From Floridanema evergladense (GTDB lineage: Bacteria > Cyanobacteriota > Cyanobacteriia > Cyanobacteriales > Aerosakkonemataceae): a stretch of 64,000 bases of DNA. Shown piece by piece: positions 8,199 through 16,416 of this stretch. Numbering within the stretch: the stretch's first letter is position 1; every line of letters begins with the position of its first letter. The stretch lies in the NCBI RefSeq assembly GCF_041929205.1, contig NZ_JBHFNT010000035.1; one strand, given 5' to 3'. The notes beneath the pieces were generated by a model. It saw only the letters and a program-made list of their open reading frames with translations. It had not been told where the DNA came from and did no database searches. The position numbers and the translations under genes are program-made.

Positions 8199-8420
8199 CT
8201 AATCTTCCGACCAATCTTCTCGACCTAGTAAATCAATGATGCGATCGCGCAATAAATAACCGTTAAATTCTAACTCTTTTTCCACATAAACCCATTCCCT
8301 TGGCGGGATAAATTGACAAAGCGTATAAATTGGCTGATTTCGGCTGACTATTCCCTTTTTGACTAATTCTCGCGCTTCTTGTTGAATCACATCTATCTCA
8401 TAACGAATGGTAGTAATCAT
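8199..8420 (-). CDS. DUF4327 family protein
   Basis: A 73-residue acidic protein of the DUF4327 family, which is restricted to cyanobacteria. Recognisable segments are IRYEIDVIQQEARELVKKG, then QPIYTLCQFIPPREWVYVE and YLLRDRIIDLLGREDW. No catalytic motif is visible and the function is unknown. It is 62 bp upstream of the adenosine-specific kinase in the same direction. The upstream 165 bp hold no other feature. Confidence 0.85.
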   Translation of the reverse strand: MITTIRYEIDVIQQEARELVKKGIVSRNQPIYTLCQFIPPREWVYVEKELEFNGYLLRDRIIDLLGREDWSED

Positions 8421-8585
8421 TAGTTTGCTCCTGGTTTACTCAACAATAATGAGTAAAAACACTCAAAAGTTTGACTCACAATTTAATTTAGCAAATTAAA
8501 GTCAACAACTTATGAATAGGTAACGAGTCTTAGCATAATTATTTAGTTTTGTATCAAATTTCAATCAAAATTAATTTCTTATTGT

Positions 8586-9767
8586 TCAAACTAATGGTAA
8601 AGTGAACCAAAAGGTCGTTCCGATTCCTAATTCACTTTCGACTCCAATAGCGCCGCCATGTGCTTGAATAATGTGCTGGCAAAGATAGAGTCCTAAACCT
8701 AAACCTACGGATTGGCGTTTTTGATTTCCTTGAAAGTAAAGATCGAAGATATTTTCACATTGTTCTTTGCTAATACCTACACCATTGTCTGCAACAGTAC
8801 AACGTAACCATTCATTTTCAACTTGAGCATCTAAAGTTAAACGAAATCCTGGTGGGTTATGTTTTAAGGCATTGCCAATTAAGTTCTGATAAACTCTTAC
8901 TAAGTGGAGAGAGTCAGCTTTAATTAAAGGTAAGTTGGGAGAAATGCGATCGCACAACACCACTTCTTCTTTGTCTAACATTGGCTGTAAATCTATTAAT
9001 GCTGATTGTACCAATGACTTTAATTCTAAAGGTTGATAATTTAACTTCAATCCCCAAACTTCTGCTGCATGAGTTTCAATTAAAGAATTAATTAATCCCA
9101 ATTGTCGATCGTTACTTTCTTGCATTCTTTCTAAAATTTTACGAGGTAATTGAATTGTTTCTCCAACTTGATTTGTTAAATTATTCAACACCATTTTAGT
9201 ACCAATTACTGGATTTCTTAAATCGTGGGAAACTGCATGGAGAAACACATTTAATTGTTGCCGTAACTGAGTTTCCAAAGCTTTTAATTGAGCATTTGCT
9301 TCTTCTGTTGACAAGCGATGACGAATCTCTTCTTGCAATTGGGAATTTTGCTGTTGTAATTGTTTTTGCAATTTTCTAATATTTAAATGAGTATTAACTC
9401 TGGCTAAAACCTCTTCTACCTGAAAAGGTTTAGTAATATAATCAACCCCACCAGCCTGAAAAGCTTTTACCTTATCAAAAACATCATCCAAAGCACTAAT
9501 AAAAATTACCGGAATTTCACGAGTTTTATTTGCCGCTTTTAAGCGACGACAAACTTCATAACCATTCATATCCGGCATATTAATATCAAGCAAAATTAAA
9601 TCCGGTATTACTACCTCTACCGCTTGTAAGGCTCTTTCTCCATTAATCACTTTTCTCGTTTTATATCCATTTTCAGTTAACATCAAAGATAACAGACGCA
9701 AGTTATCAGGAGTATCATCAACTAATAAAAGATCCGCACAGACAGCTTGACAAGTATTCATTGGCAA
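8586..9767 (-). CDS. Response regulator-histidine kinase hybrid (REC-HisKA-HATPase)
   Basis: A 393-residue soluble signalling protein. The N-terminal receiver (about 12-128) has the acidic pair at VDD, the phospho-acceptor Asp61 in LILLDINMPDMNGYE and Lys113 in ITKPF. A coiled-coil linker follows, then a HisKA dimer with His181 in AVSHDLRNP, and a HATPase_c domain with the N box NLIGNALKHN, G1 box VADNGVGI and G2 GLGLGLYL. This REC-first architecture is common in cyanobacteria, usually driven by a separate upstream kinase. Here the neighbouring hybrid kinase at 9962 could be that partner (inference from proximity). Start ATG at 9767. Confidence 0.9.
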   Translation of the reverse strand: MPMNTCQAVCADLLLVDDTPDNLRLLSLMLTENGYKTRKVINGERALQAVEVVIPDLILLDINMPDMNGYEVCRRLKAANKTREIPVIFISALDDVFDKVKAFQAGGVDYITKPFQVEEVLARVNTHLNIRKLQKQLQQQNSQLQEEIRHRLSTEEANAQLKALETQLRQQLNVFLHAVSHDLRNPVIGTKMVLNNLTNQVGETIQLPRKILERMQESNDRQLGLINSLIETHAAEVWGLKLNYQPLELKSLVQSALIDLQPMLDKEEVVLCDRISPNLPLIKADSLHLVRVYQNLIGNALKHNPPGFRLTLDAQVENEWLRCTVADNGVGISKEQCENIFDLYFQGNQKRQSVGLGLGLYLCQHIIQAHGGAIGVESELGIGTTFWFTLPLV

Positions 9768-9785
9768 AGATTAGTACTATTTTAA

Positions 9786-9841
9786 AAACTAGTTAGTGGT
9801 TAGCTGTAGGTTAAAAAAAACAATTAACCACTAACTAGTTT
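9786..9841. repeat. 17-bp perfect inverted repeat
   Basis: The arms 9786-9802 and 9825-9841 (AAACTAGTTAGTGGTTA and its complement) are perfect over 17 bp with a 22-nt AT-rich loop. It lies between the REC-kinase start and the porin remnant. The long perfect stem without a T-tract suggests a small mobile repeat rather than a terminator. Confidence 0.6.
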
Positions 9842-9845
9842 ATCC

Positions 9846-9935
9846 TTAAAAATTATAGCTGGTGCGAACTACTCCGACATATTGGGTATCATTTGGATTA
9901 AAAATTACCCAGAAGCCAGAAGTAACAGTTATGTA
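9846..9935 (-). pseudogene. Iron-uptake/OprB-type porin C-terminal remnant
   Basis: On the minus strand, ending in TAA at 9846-9848, about 28 codons read ITVTSGFWVIFNPNDTQYVG followed by VVRTSYNF. This matches the last beta strands and terminal aromatic residue of the cyanobacterial SLH/OprB-type porins (typical ending: VFNP ... GTIRTTF). An in-frame stop lies directly upstream, so the SLH domain and almost the whole barrel are gone. It is a 3' stub with no start or ribosome site. Confidence 0.65.
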
Positions 9936-9961
9936 GAAAAAATATTGATGGATTTTCTATC

Positions 9962-12900
9962 TTAAGGAAGATCTGCTTTAGTAATATCACTAATTGTATC
10001 TAGGCGATATTTATCAATTAAAATTGATAAAGCATTAGCTAAATTATTGTGTTCTTGAGGAATTTGTTTAATTAACTCATTAGCAAAAGCATCATCACCG
10101 CTAACAGATGCTTGGTGTAATTGGGAAATCCATGCAGATGGCATGACTTGTAAGACTTCGGAAGTTAGTTGAATATTTGCGTGATTACTATTAGTTAATG
10201 GGGAATTTGTTGCTTTTTCATCTTCATAGATATAACGCAATCCTAAGTGCTTTGCCATCGCTTCCCAAATTGTTGCGTCTCGAAAAGGTTTCCTGACAAA
10301 ATCATTGCATCCTGCTGCTAAAACTAAAGAACGATCTTCTTCTAAAGCGCTAGCAGTCACGGCAATAATAATGGTATCTTGTCCTTCTGGTTGACTTTTG
10401 ATTTTTTTAGTAGCTTCGTAGCCATCCATTACAGGCATTCGCATATCCATCCAAATTAAATTAGGTTGCCATTTTTCCCATTGATTAACAGCTTCTAAAC
10501 CGTTTTCTGCTTCTTTGATTTCAAATCCTAAAGGTGCTAACAGTTGATGCAAAAGTAATCGATTATCTTCGACTTCATCAACTATTAAAATACGATATTT
10601 TGGTTGATTTGGCGCTAATTTAATTACTTTTTGAATGACTTTTTTGTTAGAAATATCAGCAAGTTCACCTACGTTTACTTGAATATCAAATTTAAAATTG
10701 CTGCCTTCATTTAGCTTACTTTTGACAATAATATCTCCTCCCATTAACTGGACAAACTTGCGGCTAATAGCTAATCCTAAACCTGTACCTTGTTGGCATC
10801 TTCTTCCGGTTTCTGTTTGCACAAATGGATCGAATAATTTTTCTATTTCATTGTCTGCGATTCCGGCACCCGTATCTTCGATTTCAAAAGTTATTAAAGA
10901 TGAGGATTTATCTAATTTTTTATTACTTGTTTGTAAAGTAACTCTGCCTTCTTGAGTGAATTTAATCGCATTTCCTAGCAAATTTAATATGACTTGACGT
11001 AGTTTATTTTCGTCGGTTTTTATATATTGAGGAACTTCAGGCGATCGCACGCACACCAACCGCAATCCTTTAGCTTTAGCTTTTAGTTGTAGCATCTCTT
11101 CTAAAGTATCAAGTAAATCATATAAGTCAAACCAATTTTCATTTAGCGTAATTTTCCCTGCTTCTATTTTCGACATATCTAAAACATCATTAATCAAGGA
11201 TAATAAATGTTCGCCGCTGCGACTAATGATGTCTAACTCTTTAGTTCCACAGGCAAAAGCGGGATTTTTTGCCATCAACTGTGTAAAACCTAAAATCGCA
11301 TTTAATGGCGTTCTTAGTTCGTGACTCATGTTAGCAAGAAACTGGCTTTTGGCTTGATTTGCGGCTTCTGCGGCTTCTTTTGCTTGCTGAAGTTGCATTT
11401 CTGATTTTCGTAAAGCTTCTTCTGTTTCTTTGCGAAGGGTTATATCTTTAACTGTACCTTCATAGTAAAGTAAATTGCCTAATTTGTCTCTGACAGCACG
11501 GGCATTTTCCGAAATCCAAATAATGCTGCCATCTTGCCGATAGATTTGGGCTTCAAACTCTAATAATATGCCTTGTTTTTCTAATTTTTCAATAAATCTT
11601 TCCCGACTTGTCAAATTAACATAAAGCTGTTTAGCATTAAGATTTTCCATCAAGGATTCAGGAGAATCATAACCATAAATTTGTGCTAAAGCTGGATTGG
11701 CACTAATAAAAACTCCGTCGATTGTGGTTTGGAAAATTCCTTCGGTGGCATGATCGAAAATACTGTGGTATTTTCTTTCTGATTCTTGCAGTGCGTCTTC
11801 GGCGCGTTTGCGATCGCTAATATCCCGAATCACAAAAATCGACCTCTGCCAATCGCCAATATTAATTAATTCGATCGAAATTAATGCCGTAAAAATTTCC
11901 CCGGATTTCCGCCGAAATAACACTTCTCGATCTCGAACTGACTCTCCATTGAGAACTTTTTCAATTAATTGAAACCGTTGTTCGGGATTTACCCAAATAT
12001 TTAATTCTAATGTGGTTTTACAAAGAGCTTCTTGCCTAGTATAACCAATAATTTTCGGGAAAGCATCATTAACTTCAATCATTAATCCATTGCTAGGATT
12101 AGTAATCACAATTGCATCAGGACAAGCTAAGAAAGCCTTAGAAAATTTCTCTTCCGAAAGTCGCAATTCTGCTTCTATTCTTTTGCGATCTTCAATTTCT
12201 GATTGCAGCATCGCATTAGTTTCTTTAGTTTTGGCGATCGCTTCGCGTAACTTAGTAGGATCGCGCATTAAAATAAACACTTGAATCCCACTAACTATCG
12301 CCAAAACTAACCCAATTGTAGTAATTAAAATGTTGTTTGGTGCGATCGTATCCCATCCCTTTTTGGGAATTGCCACCAATTGCCAATAACCATTAGGCAA
12401 ATTAACTCTTACTATCACCGGATTTTGCTGAAAAATCGCCTCATCTCCGAAAAATACTTGCCCTTTTTCCCCCAATCCATCTTTCCCCCGCAAAGCATAT
12501 TTTAAATTAGCTTTTTCGTCTAAAAGACCTGCTTTTTTATACAAATCTTCTGGCTTAATGACAATATCCACAAATCCCCAAAACTTCCCACTAGCAGATT
12601 TACCTTTAGCTGGAGTTATAAAAACAGGCGTATAACTAATTAATCCCATACCCCCTTCTATTAATTTTACAGGGCCAGTAACCATCGTTTTTTTAGTATC
12701 AATAATTCGCTGCATCGGTTGCCAACGTCCGGGAATTTTCTTTAAATCAATACCAACTAAAGATTGATTTATTTCCGGTGGGTAGCCAAAAGCAATTATA
12801 CTACCTTTAATTGCACTAATAGAATAAACTTTTTCTTGTTCTAAAACTACCCTAGCAATCTGATTAAATTCACTCGCAGTCACATCAGGATTAACTGAAA

Positions 12901-13108
12901 TATAAGCAGATAAACCACTTTTTGTCGCTAGTTGAGTATTCAAAGCATTTTCTAACTTTGCCCTCACAGCATCGAGTTTATTTAACACTTCACTGCGTTG
13001 ATTTTGGCGGTATTGCTTTTGTTCAGTTTTTGCCAAAAACCAGACTCCGGTTAATATTAATATTGCCGTAGAAAAGGCTGTTAGGTAAGGGAAAACTTTG
13101 GCTTTCAT
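9962..13108 (-). CDS. Hybrid sensor histidine kinase (CHASE-PAS-PAS-HisKA-HATPase-REC)
   Basis: About 1048 residues. An N-terminal transmembrane helix (LTAFSTAILILTGVWFLA) and a second (ILITTIGLVLAIVSGIQVFIL) enclose a periplasmic CHASE-type domain. Two PAS domains follow, beginning LRLSEEKFSKAFLACPD and LQESERKYHSIFDHATE, each with its PAC segment. The kinase core has the phospho-acceptor His in LANMSHELRTPLNAILGF, the N box NLLGNAIKF, the G boxes DTGAG and GTGLGLAIS. A C-terminal receiver (YRILIVDEVEDN) has its Asp in IWMDMRMPVMDGYE. A short helical tail follows. The frame is open 27 codons farther upstream, but that stretch only translates the GGGGATT repeats, so ATG at 13108 (MKAKVFPYL) is preferred. 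The ligand is unknown. Confidence 0.9.
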   Translation of the reverse strand: MKAKVFPYLTAFSTAILILTGVWFLAKTEQKQYRQNQRSEVLNKLDAVRAKLENALNTQLATKSGLSAYISVNPDVTASEFNQIARVVLEQEKVYSISAIKGSIIAFGYPPEINQSLVGIDLKKIPGRWQPMQRIIDTKKTMVTGPVKLIEGGMGLISYTPVFITPAKGKSASGKFWGFVDIVIKPEDLYKKAGLLDEKANLKYALRGKDGLGEKGQVFFGDEAIFQQNPVIVRVNLPNGYWQLVAIPKKGWDTIAPNNILITTIGLVLAIVSGIQVFILMRDPTKLREAIAKTKETNAMLQSEIEDRKRIEAELRLSEEKFSKAFLACPDAIVITNPSNGLMIEVNDAFPKIIGYTRQEALCKTTLELNIWVNPEQRFQLIEKVLNGESVRDREVLFRRKSGEIFTALISIELINIGDWQRSIFVIRDISDRKRAEDALQESERKYHSIFDHATEGIFQTTIDGVFISANPALAQIYGYDSPESLMENLNAKQLYVNLTSRERFIEKLEKQGILLEFEAQIYRQDGSIIWISENARAVRDKLGNLLYYEGTVKDITLRKETEEALRKSEMQLQQAKEAAEAANQAKSQFLANMSHELRTPLNAILGFTQLMAKNPAFACGTKELDIISRSGEHLLSLINDVLDMSKIEAGKITLNENWFDLYDLLDTLEEMLQLKAKAKGLRLVCVRSPEVPQYIKTDENKLRQVILNLLGNAIKFTQEGRVTLQTSNKKLDKSSSLITFEIEDTGAGIADNEIEKLFDPFVQTETGRRCQQGTGLGLAISRKFVQLMGGDIIVKSKLNEGSNFKFDIQVNVGELADISNKKVIQKVIKLAPNQPKYRILIVDEVEDNRLLLHQLLAPLGFEIKEAENGLEAVNQWEKWQPNLIWMDMRMPVMDGYEATKKIKSQPEGQDTIIIAVTASALEEDRSLVLAAGCNDFVRKPFRDATIWEAMAKHLGLRYIYEDEKATNSPLTNSNHANIQLTSEVLQVMPSAWISQLHQASVSGDDAFANELIKQIPQEHNNLANALSILIDKYRLDTISDITKADLP

Positions 13109-13190
13109 TGGGGATTGGGGATTGGGGATTGGGGATTGGGGATTGGGATTGGGGATTGGGGACAAGGAGACAAGGAGACAAGAGGACAAG
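13109..13190. repeat. Heptamer (GGGGATT) and octamer (GACAAGGA) tandem repeats
   Basis: About seven copies of GGGGATT, one reduced to GGGATT, followed by GACAAGGA-like units. They abut the start of the hybrid kinase. This is the short tandemly repeated repetitive (STRR) type known from cyanobacteria. Similar tracts lie at 28653, 28740, 29490, 54502 and 60030. Confidence 0.85.
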
Positions 13191-13206
13191 TTAAATCTCC
13201 ATTTTT

Positions 13207-13255
13207 CGTTCCCAGGTTCAACCTGGGAACGAGGATTTGGGAGGTTCTACCTCCC
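13207..13255. repeat. Dispersed double-hairpin repeat, copy 1
   Basis: CGTTCCCAGGTT-C-AACCTGGGAACG (13207-13231, 12-bp arms) followed by GGGAGGT-TCT-ACCTCCC (13239-13255). The same two hairpins with the same spacing recur at 18948-18995. Confidence 0.8.
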
Positions 13256-13334
13256 CTGCCGCAAGATCTGAGACAATTTCAATAAGTGATTTAAAGGCGT
13301 AAAAGTTTAAACTCGTCCCCATAACTCGAAACTA

Positions 13335-14072
13335 CTATAGTTTCCATCCTAAACGAGTTGGTTGTTGATAAACTCGCTTCAAAGTATTAATGTCTCTTGG
13401 GGAAATTGGTGGGGAATTGCGAACCTGAGAAAAATATAACGCATCGGTTTCTACAGGACTGTGACCCCAAATACCCAAAGCATGACCGAGTTCGTGGCGC
13501 ATGGTTGGTAAAATGTAATCGCTTACTTTATTGGGATTTACTTGAATGGTAAATCTTTGAGATAAAACTGTTTCGCCTTTGCCAGTTTGACGGCGATAAA
13601 ATTCGTAACGAGTCTCAGCAGTGCTGGCGCGAGGTAACTCAAATCTACCTGTGTTACGATCGAAACTCGGTTTCCAAGTTGGCGCAGAACGCCAAATTAA
13701 AATATCGGCAATATGAGAATCTTCAACTACTTCTAAAGGTAAATAAACATTCCATTCTTTAACAGCTTCTAATGCTGCATTTACCCATTTTTTCGCTTTT
13801 TCAGCATTAAAAGAAACTTCTTCCGCGTTTTTTTCCGGTTCTATAAACACTTTAATCGGAAATTCCGACCAAACCAAATAACCTGCTGGCGTTGGCTTAA
13901 TTTCTGTGAAATAATCGCCACTATTGCTGTTATCTTGCCATTGCGCCAGAGAGGGCGGTAAAGGATGCGGTTGCAAAGGGGGTAATTTCTCGATCGTTTC
14001 CCCCCAAACCGTAAAGGCAAACAAGAGGATGCAGATCCAAACTGCTATCACTATAGCCGAGAGTTTTCGCAT
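13335..14072 (-). CDS. Secreted matrixin-like zinc metalloprotease
   Basis: A 245-residue protein with an N-terminal signal sequence (basic start then IVIAVWICILLFAFTVWG), so exported. The metal site is HELGHALGIWGH (193-204). This is HExxH with Gly200, but the third His is one residue farther than in the classical HExxHxxGxxH metzincin motif. The Met-turn region reads TDALYFSQ, with no Met where matrixins have one. An N-terminal stretch VWSEFPIKVFIEPE resembles the edge strand of metzincins. Related cyanobacterial proteins share these deviations as far as I recall, so activity is plausible. It lies 13 bp downstream of secG in the gpmI-secG direction and may be cotranscribed. Confidence 0.75.
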   Translation of the reverse strand: MRKLSAIVIAVWICILLFAFTVWGETIEKLPPLQPHPLPPSLAQWQDNSNSGDYFTEIKPTPAGYLVWSEFPIKVFIEPEKNAEEVSFNAEKAKKWVNAALEAVKEWNVYLPLEVVEDSHIADILIWRSAPTWKPSFDRNTGRFELPRASTAETRYEFYRRQTGKGETVLSQRFTIQVNPNKVSDYILPTMRHELGHALGIWGHSPVETDALYFSQVRNSPPISPRDINTLKRVYQQPTRLGWKL

Positions 14073-14085
14073 CCTATTTGCCTTT

Positions 14086-14334
14086 TTAACCGATCGGGGG
14101 ACGAGGGGCTAACCAATTGGCGCTTAAAACGATCGTTAAACCCATAAAAACGATCGTCAACGCCCAAGTCACTCGGTTGAGAGTAGTTTCGGCGCTTTTG
14201 GTGCTGCTAAATAATTGCGCTTGTCCACCAATAGCCCCAATTCCATCGCCTTTGGGACTATGCAGCAACACTAATACAATCAAAGCTAGGGCAGAAAAAG
14301 CCCAAATTCCTTCTAAAACATTAATAACAGTCAT
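14086..14334 (-). CDS. secG: Preprotein translocase subunit SecG
   Basis: 82 residues with two transmembrane helices (about 8-25 and 53-72) linked by the SecG-type loop LLHSPKGDGIGAIGGQAQLFSSTKSAE. SecG joins SecY and SecE in the translocon of plasma and thylakoid membranes and aids SecA-driven export. It lies downstream of gpmI in the same direction, an order common in cyanobacteria. Start ATG at 14334. Confidence 0.93.
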   Translation of the reverse strand: MTVINVLEGIWAFSALALIVLVLLHSPKGDGIGAIGGQAQLFSSTKSAETTLNRVTWALTIVFMGLTIVLSANWLAPRPPIG

Positions 14335-14349
14335 TGGTAATTGATGATC

Positions 14350-14460
14350 GGTAATGGGTGATTAGCGAGGAGCGAATCTTAAATAGTAGATTTTAAAATT
14401 GTCGATCGAATCTTCGATCGCCAACTTCAAATCACAAATTTAAAATCGCCCATTACCCAA
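14350..14460. repeat. Imperfect inverted repeats in the gpmI-secG spacer
   Basis: GGTAATGGGTGAT near 14352 faces ATCGCCCATTACC near 14446, and a perfect palindrome CGATCGAA-TC-TTCGATCG lies between (14403-14420). The structure could attenuate transcription from gpmI into secG. No T-tract is present. Confidence 0.45.
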
Positions 14461-16059
14461 TTATAGGGAAACACGGACAGGGGTGCGATTAGCTTTCATT
14501 TGATATTCTGCGGGAAGGATCATCGAACGACCTGTCATTTCCGGGGGTTGAGGAATCTTTAGAATTTCCAGAATTGTGGGTGCAATATCCGATAACCGAC
14601 CATCTTCGCGCAAGGCGACTTCTGTTCCATGTCCGGGAATTTTTAAACCTTCTCCTTCAACGAGGATAAAGGGAACTGAGTTGGTAGTGTGAGCAGTCCA
14701 AGGGTCTCCTTTTTCATCCCACATCAATTCGGCATTACCGTGATCGGCGATAATTATTGCGGTTCCGCCAGCTTTGTTAATGCTTTCCAATAGTTTTCCG
14801 AGTTCTCGATCTACCGTTTCGATCGCTTGAATCGCTGCTTCCATTTTTCCGGTATGTCCTACCATATCTGGATTAGCATAGTTAATTACGATCAAAGAGT
14901 AGATGCGTTTTTCCACTGCTTCGGTTGCTACTTTCGTCACCGCTTCCGCTGACATTTCCGGGGCGCGATCGTAAGTTGCTACCATTGGACTTTGTACCAA
15001 TTCCCGGTCTTCACCCGTATATGGTTCTTCTAAACCACCATTAAAGAAGTAAGTAACGTGAGCATATTTTTCCGTTTCCGCCGTGCGAAACTGCTTTAAA
15101 CCACGCTCAGAAATTACTTCCCCCAATAACTTGGTCAAATTTTGCGGTTCAAACGCCACCGACACAGGAAATTCTGAATCATACTGTGTAAAAGTGACAT
15201 AACTCAAAGGCTTAATTTGTTCTCTGGGAAAACCATCAAAGTTTGGACTAACAAAAGCGCTGGTAATTTCCCTAGCTCTGTCAGGACGGAAGTTAAAGAA
15301 AATAATTCCATCTCCAGATTCTACTGCTCCCGGAGCAACGCGAGTGGGGAGGATAAATTCATCGGTAAGGTCTGCGGCGTAGGAATTGAGCACGACTTCT
15401 ACAGCACTTCGCCCATCACCCGCACCATCTTGCGTCATAATATCGTAGGCTTTTTGCACTCGATCCCAACGCTTGTCCCGATCCATTGCGTAGTAACGAC
15501 CGCTGATAGTTACAATGCGTCCTACACCGATGCGATCGATATAATTTTGAATTGTTTGAATTACTTGTACACCATCTTTCGGGTTAGTATCCCGACCATC
15601 AGTAATCGCATGAACGCAAACTTCAGATACACCTTGCGCTTTGGCAAGGTCTAGCAGTCCTAGTAAATGGCTGATGTGAGAATGTACCCCGCCATCGGAA
15701 CATAAGCCCATTAAATGCAGCTTACCTCCGCGACTTTGTACCTCCTGACAAATTTTTACCAAAGCCGGATTTTTCAGCAAAGAACCATCTTCTACCGCAT
15801 CAGAAATCCGAACTAACTCTTGCGGTACTACCCGCCCAGCCCCGATGTTCAGATGCCCCACTTCCGAATTACCCATTTGACCTTCTGGTAGTCCCACTGC
15901 TTTCCCAGAAGCACTGATGAGGGTGTGGGGATAAGCTGCCCACAGGCTATCCATTACGGGTGTCTTTGCCGCAGCAATAGCATTGCCATCTGTTTCTTCA
16001 CGAAATCCCCAGCCATCTAGAATTATTAGTACCACTGGAGAGACGGGGACTTGAGCCAT
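14461..16059 (-). CDS. gpmI: 2,3-bisphosphoglycerate-independent phosphoglycerate mutase
   Basis: A 532-residue Mn2+-dependent enzyme that interconverts 3- and 2-phosphoglycerate in glycolysis. The alkaline-phosphatase-like domain opens with VVLIILDGWGFRE (metal-binding Asp) and holds the catalytic Ser in GQMGNSEVGHLNIGAGR. The inserted phosphotransferase domain includes LHLMGLCSDGGVHSHISHL and HAITDGRDT. The C-terminal metal residues are in NYANPDMVGHTG and ADHGNAELM followed by HTTNSVPF. Length is typical. Start ATG at 16059. Confidence 0.96.
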   Translation of the reverse strand: MAQVPVSPVVLIILDGWGFREETDGNAIAAAKTPVMDSLWAAYPHTLISASGKAVGLPEGQMGNSEVGHLNIGAGRVVPQELVRISDAVEDGSLLKNPALVKICQEVQSRGGKLHLMGLCSDGGVHSHISHLLGLLDLAKAQGVSEVCVHAITDGRDTNPKDGVQVIQTIQNYIDRIGVGRIVTISGRYYAMDRDKRWDRVQKAYDIMTQDGAGDGRSAVEVVLNSYAADLTDEFILPTRVAPGAVESGDGIIFFNFRPDRAREITSAFVSPNFDGFPREQIKPLSYVTFTQYDSEFPVSVAFEPQNLTKLLGEVISERGLKQFRTAETEKYAHVTYFFNGGLEEPYTGEDRELVQSPMVATYDRAPEMSAEAVTKVATEAVEKRIYSLIVINYANPDMVGHTGKMEAAIQAIETVDRELGKLLESINKAGGTAIIIADHGNAELMWDEKGDPWTAHTTNSVPFILVEGEGLKIPGHGTEVALREDGRLSDIAPTILEILKIPQPPEMTGRSMILPAEYQMKANRTPVRVSL

Positions 16060-16416
16060 GATTTTATCACTCTTAGTTCAGATATTCATCCGAAATGATA
16101 TCACTTTGTTATCTTTAAGAACTCAGTAATAATTACTATTTGTCAAGGCTTGCACACATAACTTTAGAAGGTAGAAGGAAAGCCAGCTTTTTGTTCAATT
16201 AAAGGCAGAAGGCTTTTTGTTCAATTTTCTACTTTATTTATGGGTTTGGATTTTTTGGCTGAGTATTTTACGAACTACTCTCTATATGTTTTACTTTAGT
16301 GACAAATAACGAACTATTAAGATAACAAAAATTAATGTTTTTCCATCATATTTAAATTGCTTAACCTATCAATTAAAAAACATTTCTTTGTTTTGCTCCT
16401 CTGCCCTTAGAGTCAT
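16060..16416. other. Intergenic region, AT-rich
   Basis: The region upstream of gpmI. It holds two copies of a CTTTTTGTTCAATT segment (near 16187 and 16211) separated by AAAGGCAGAAGG, and no gene that I can support. Confidence 0.5.

Noticed and set aside
13109..13189. Upstream N-terminal extension of the hybrid kinase
   Set aside because: Its residues are just translated heptamer repeats; ATG at 13108 leads directly into the signal-anchor helix.
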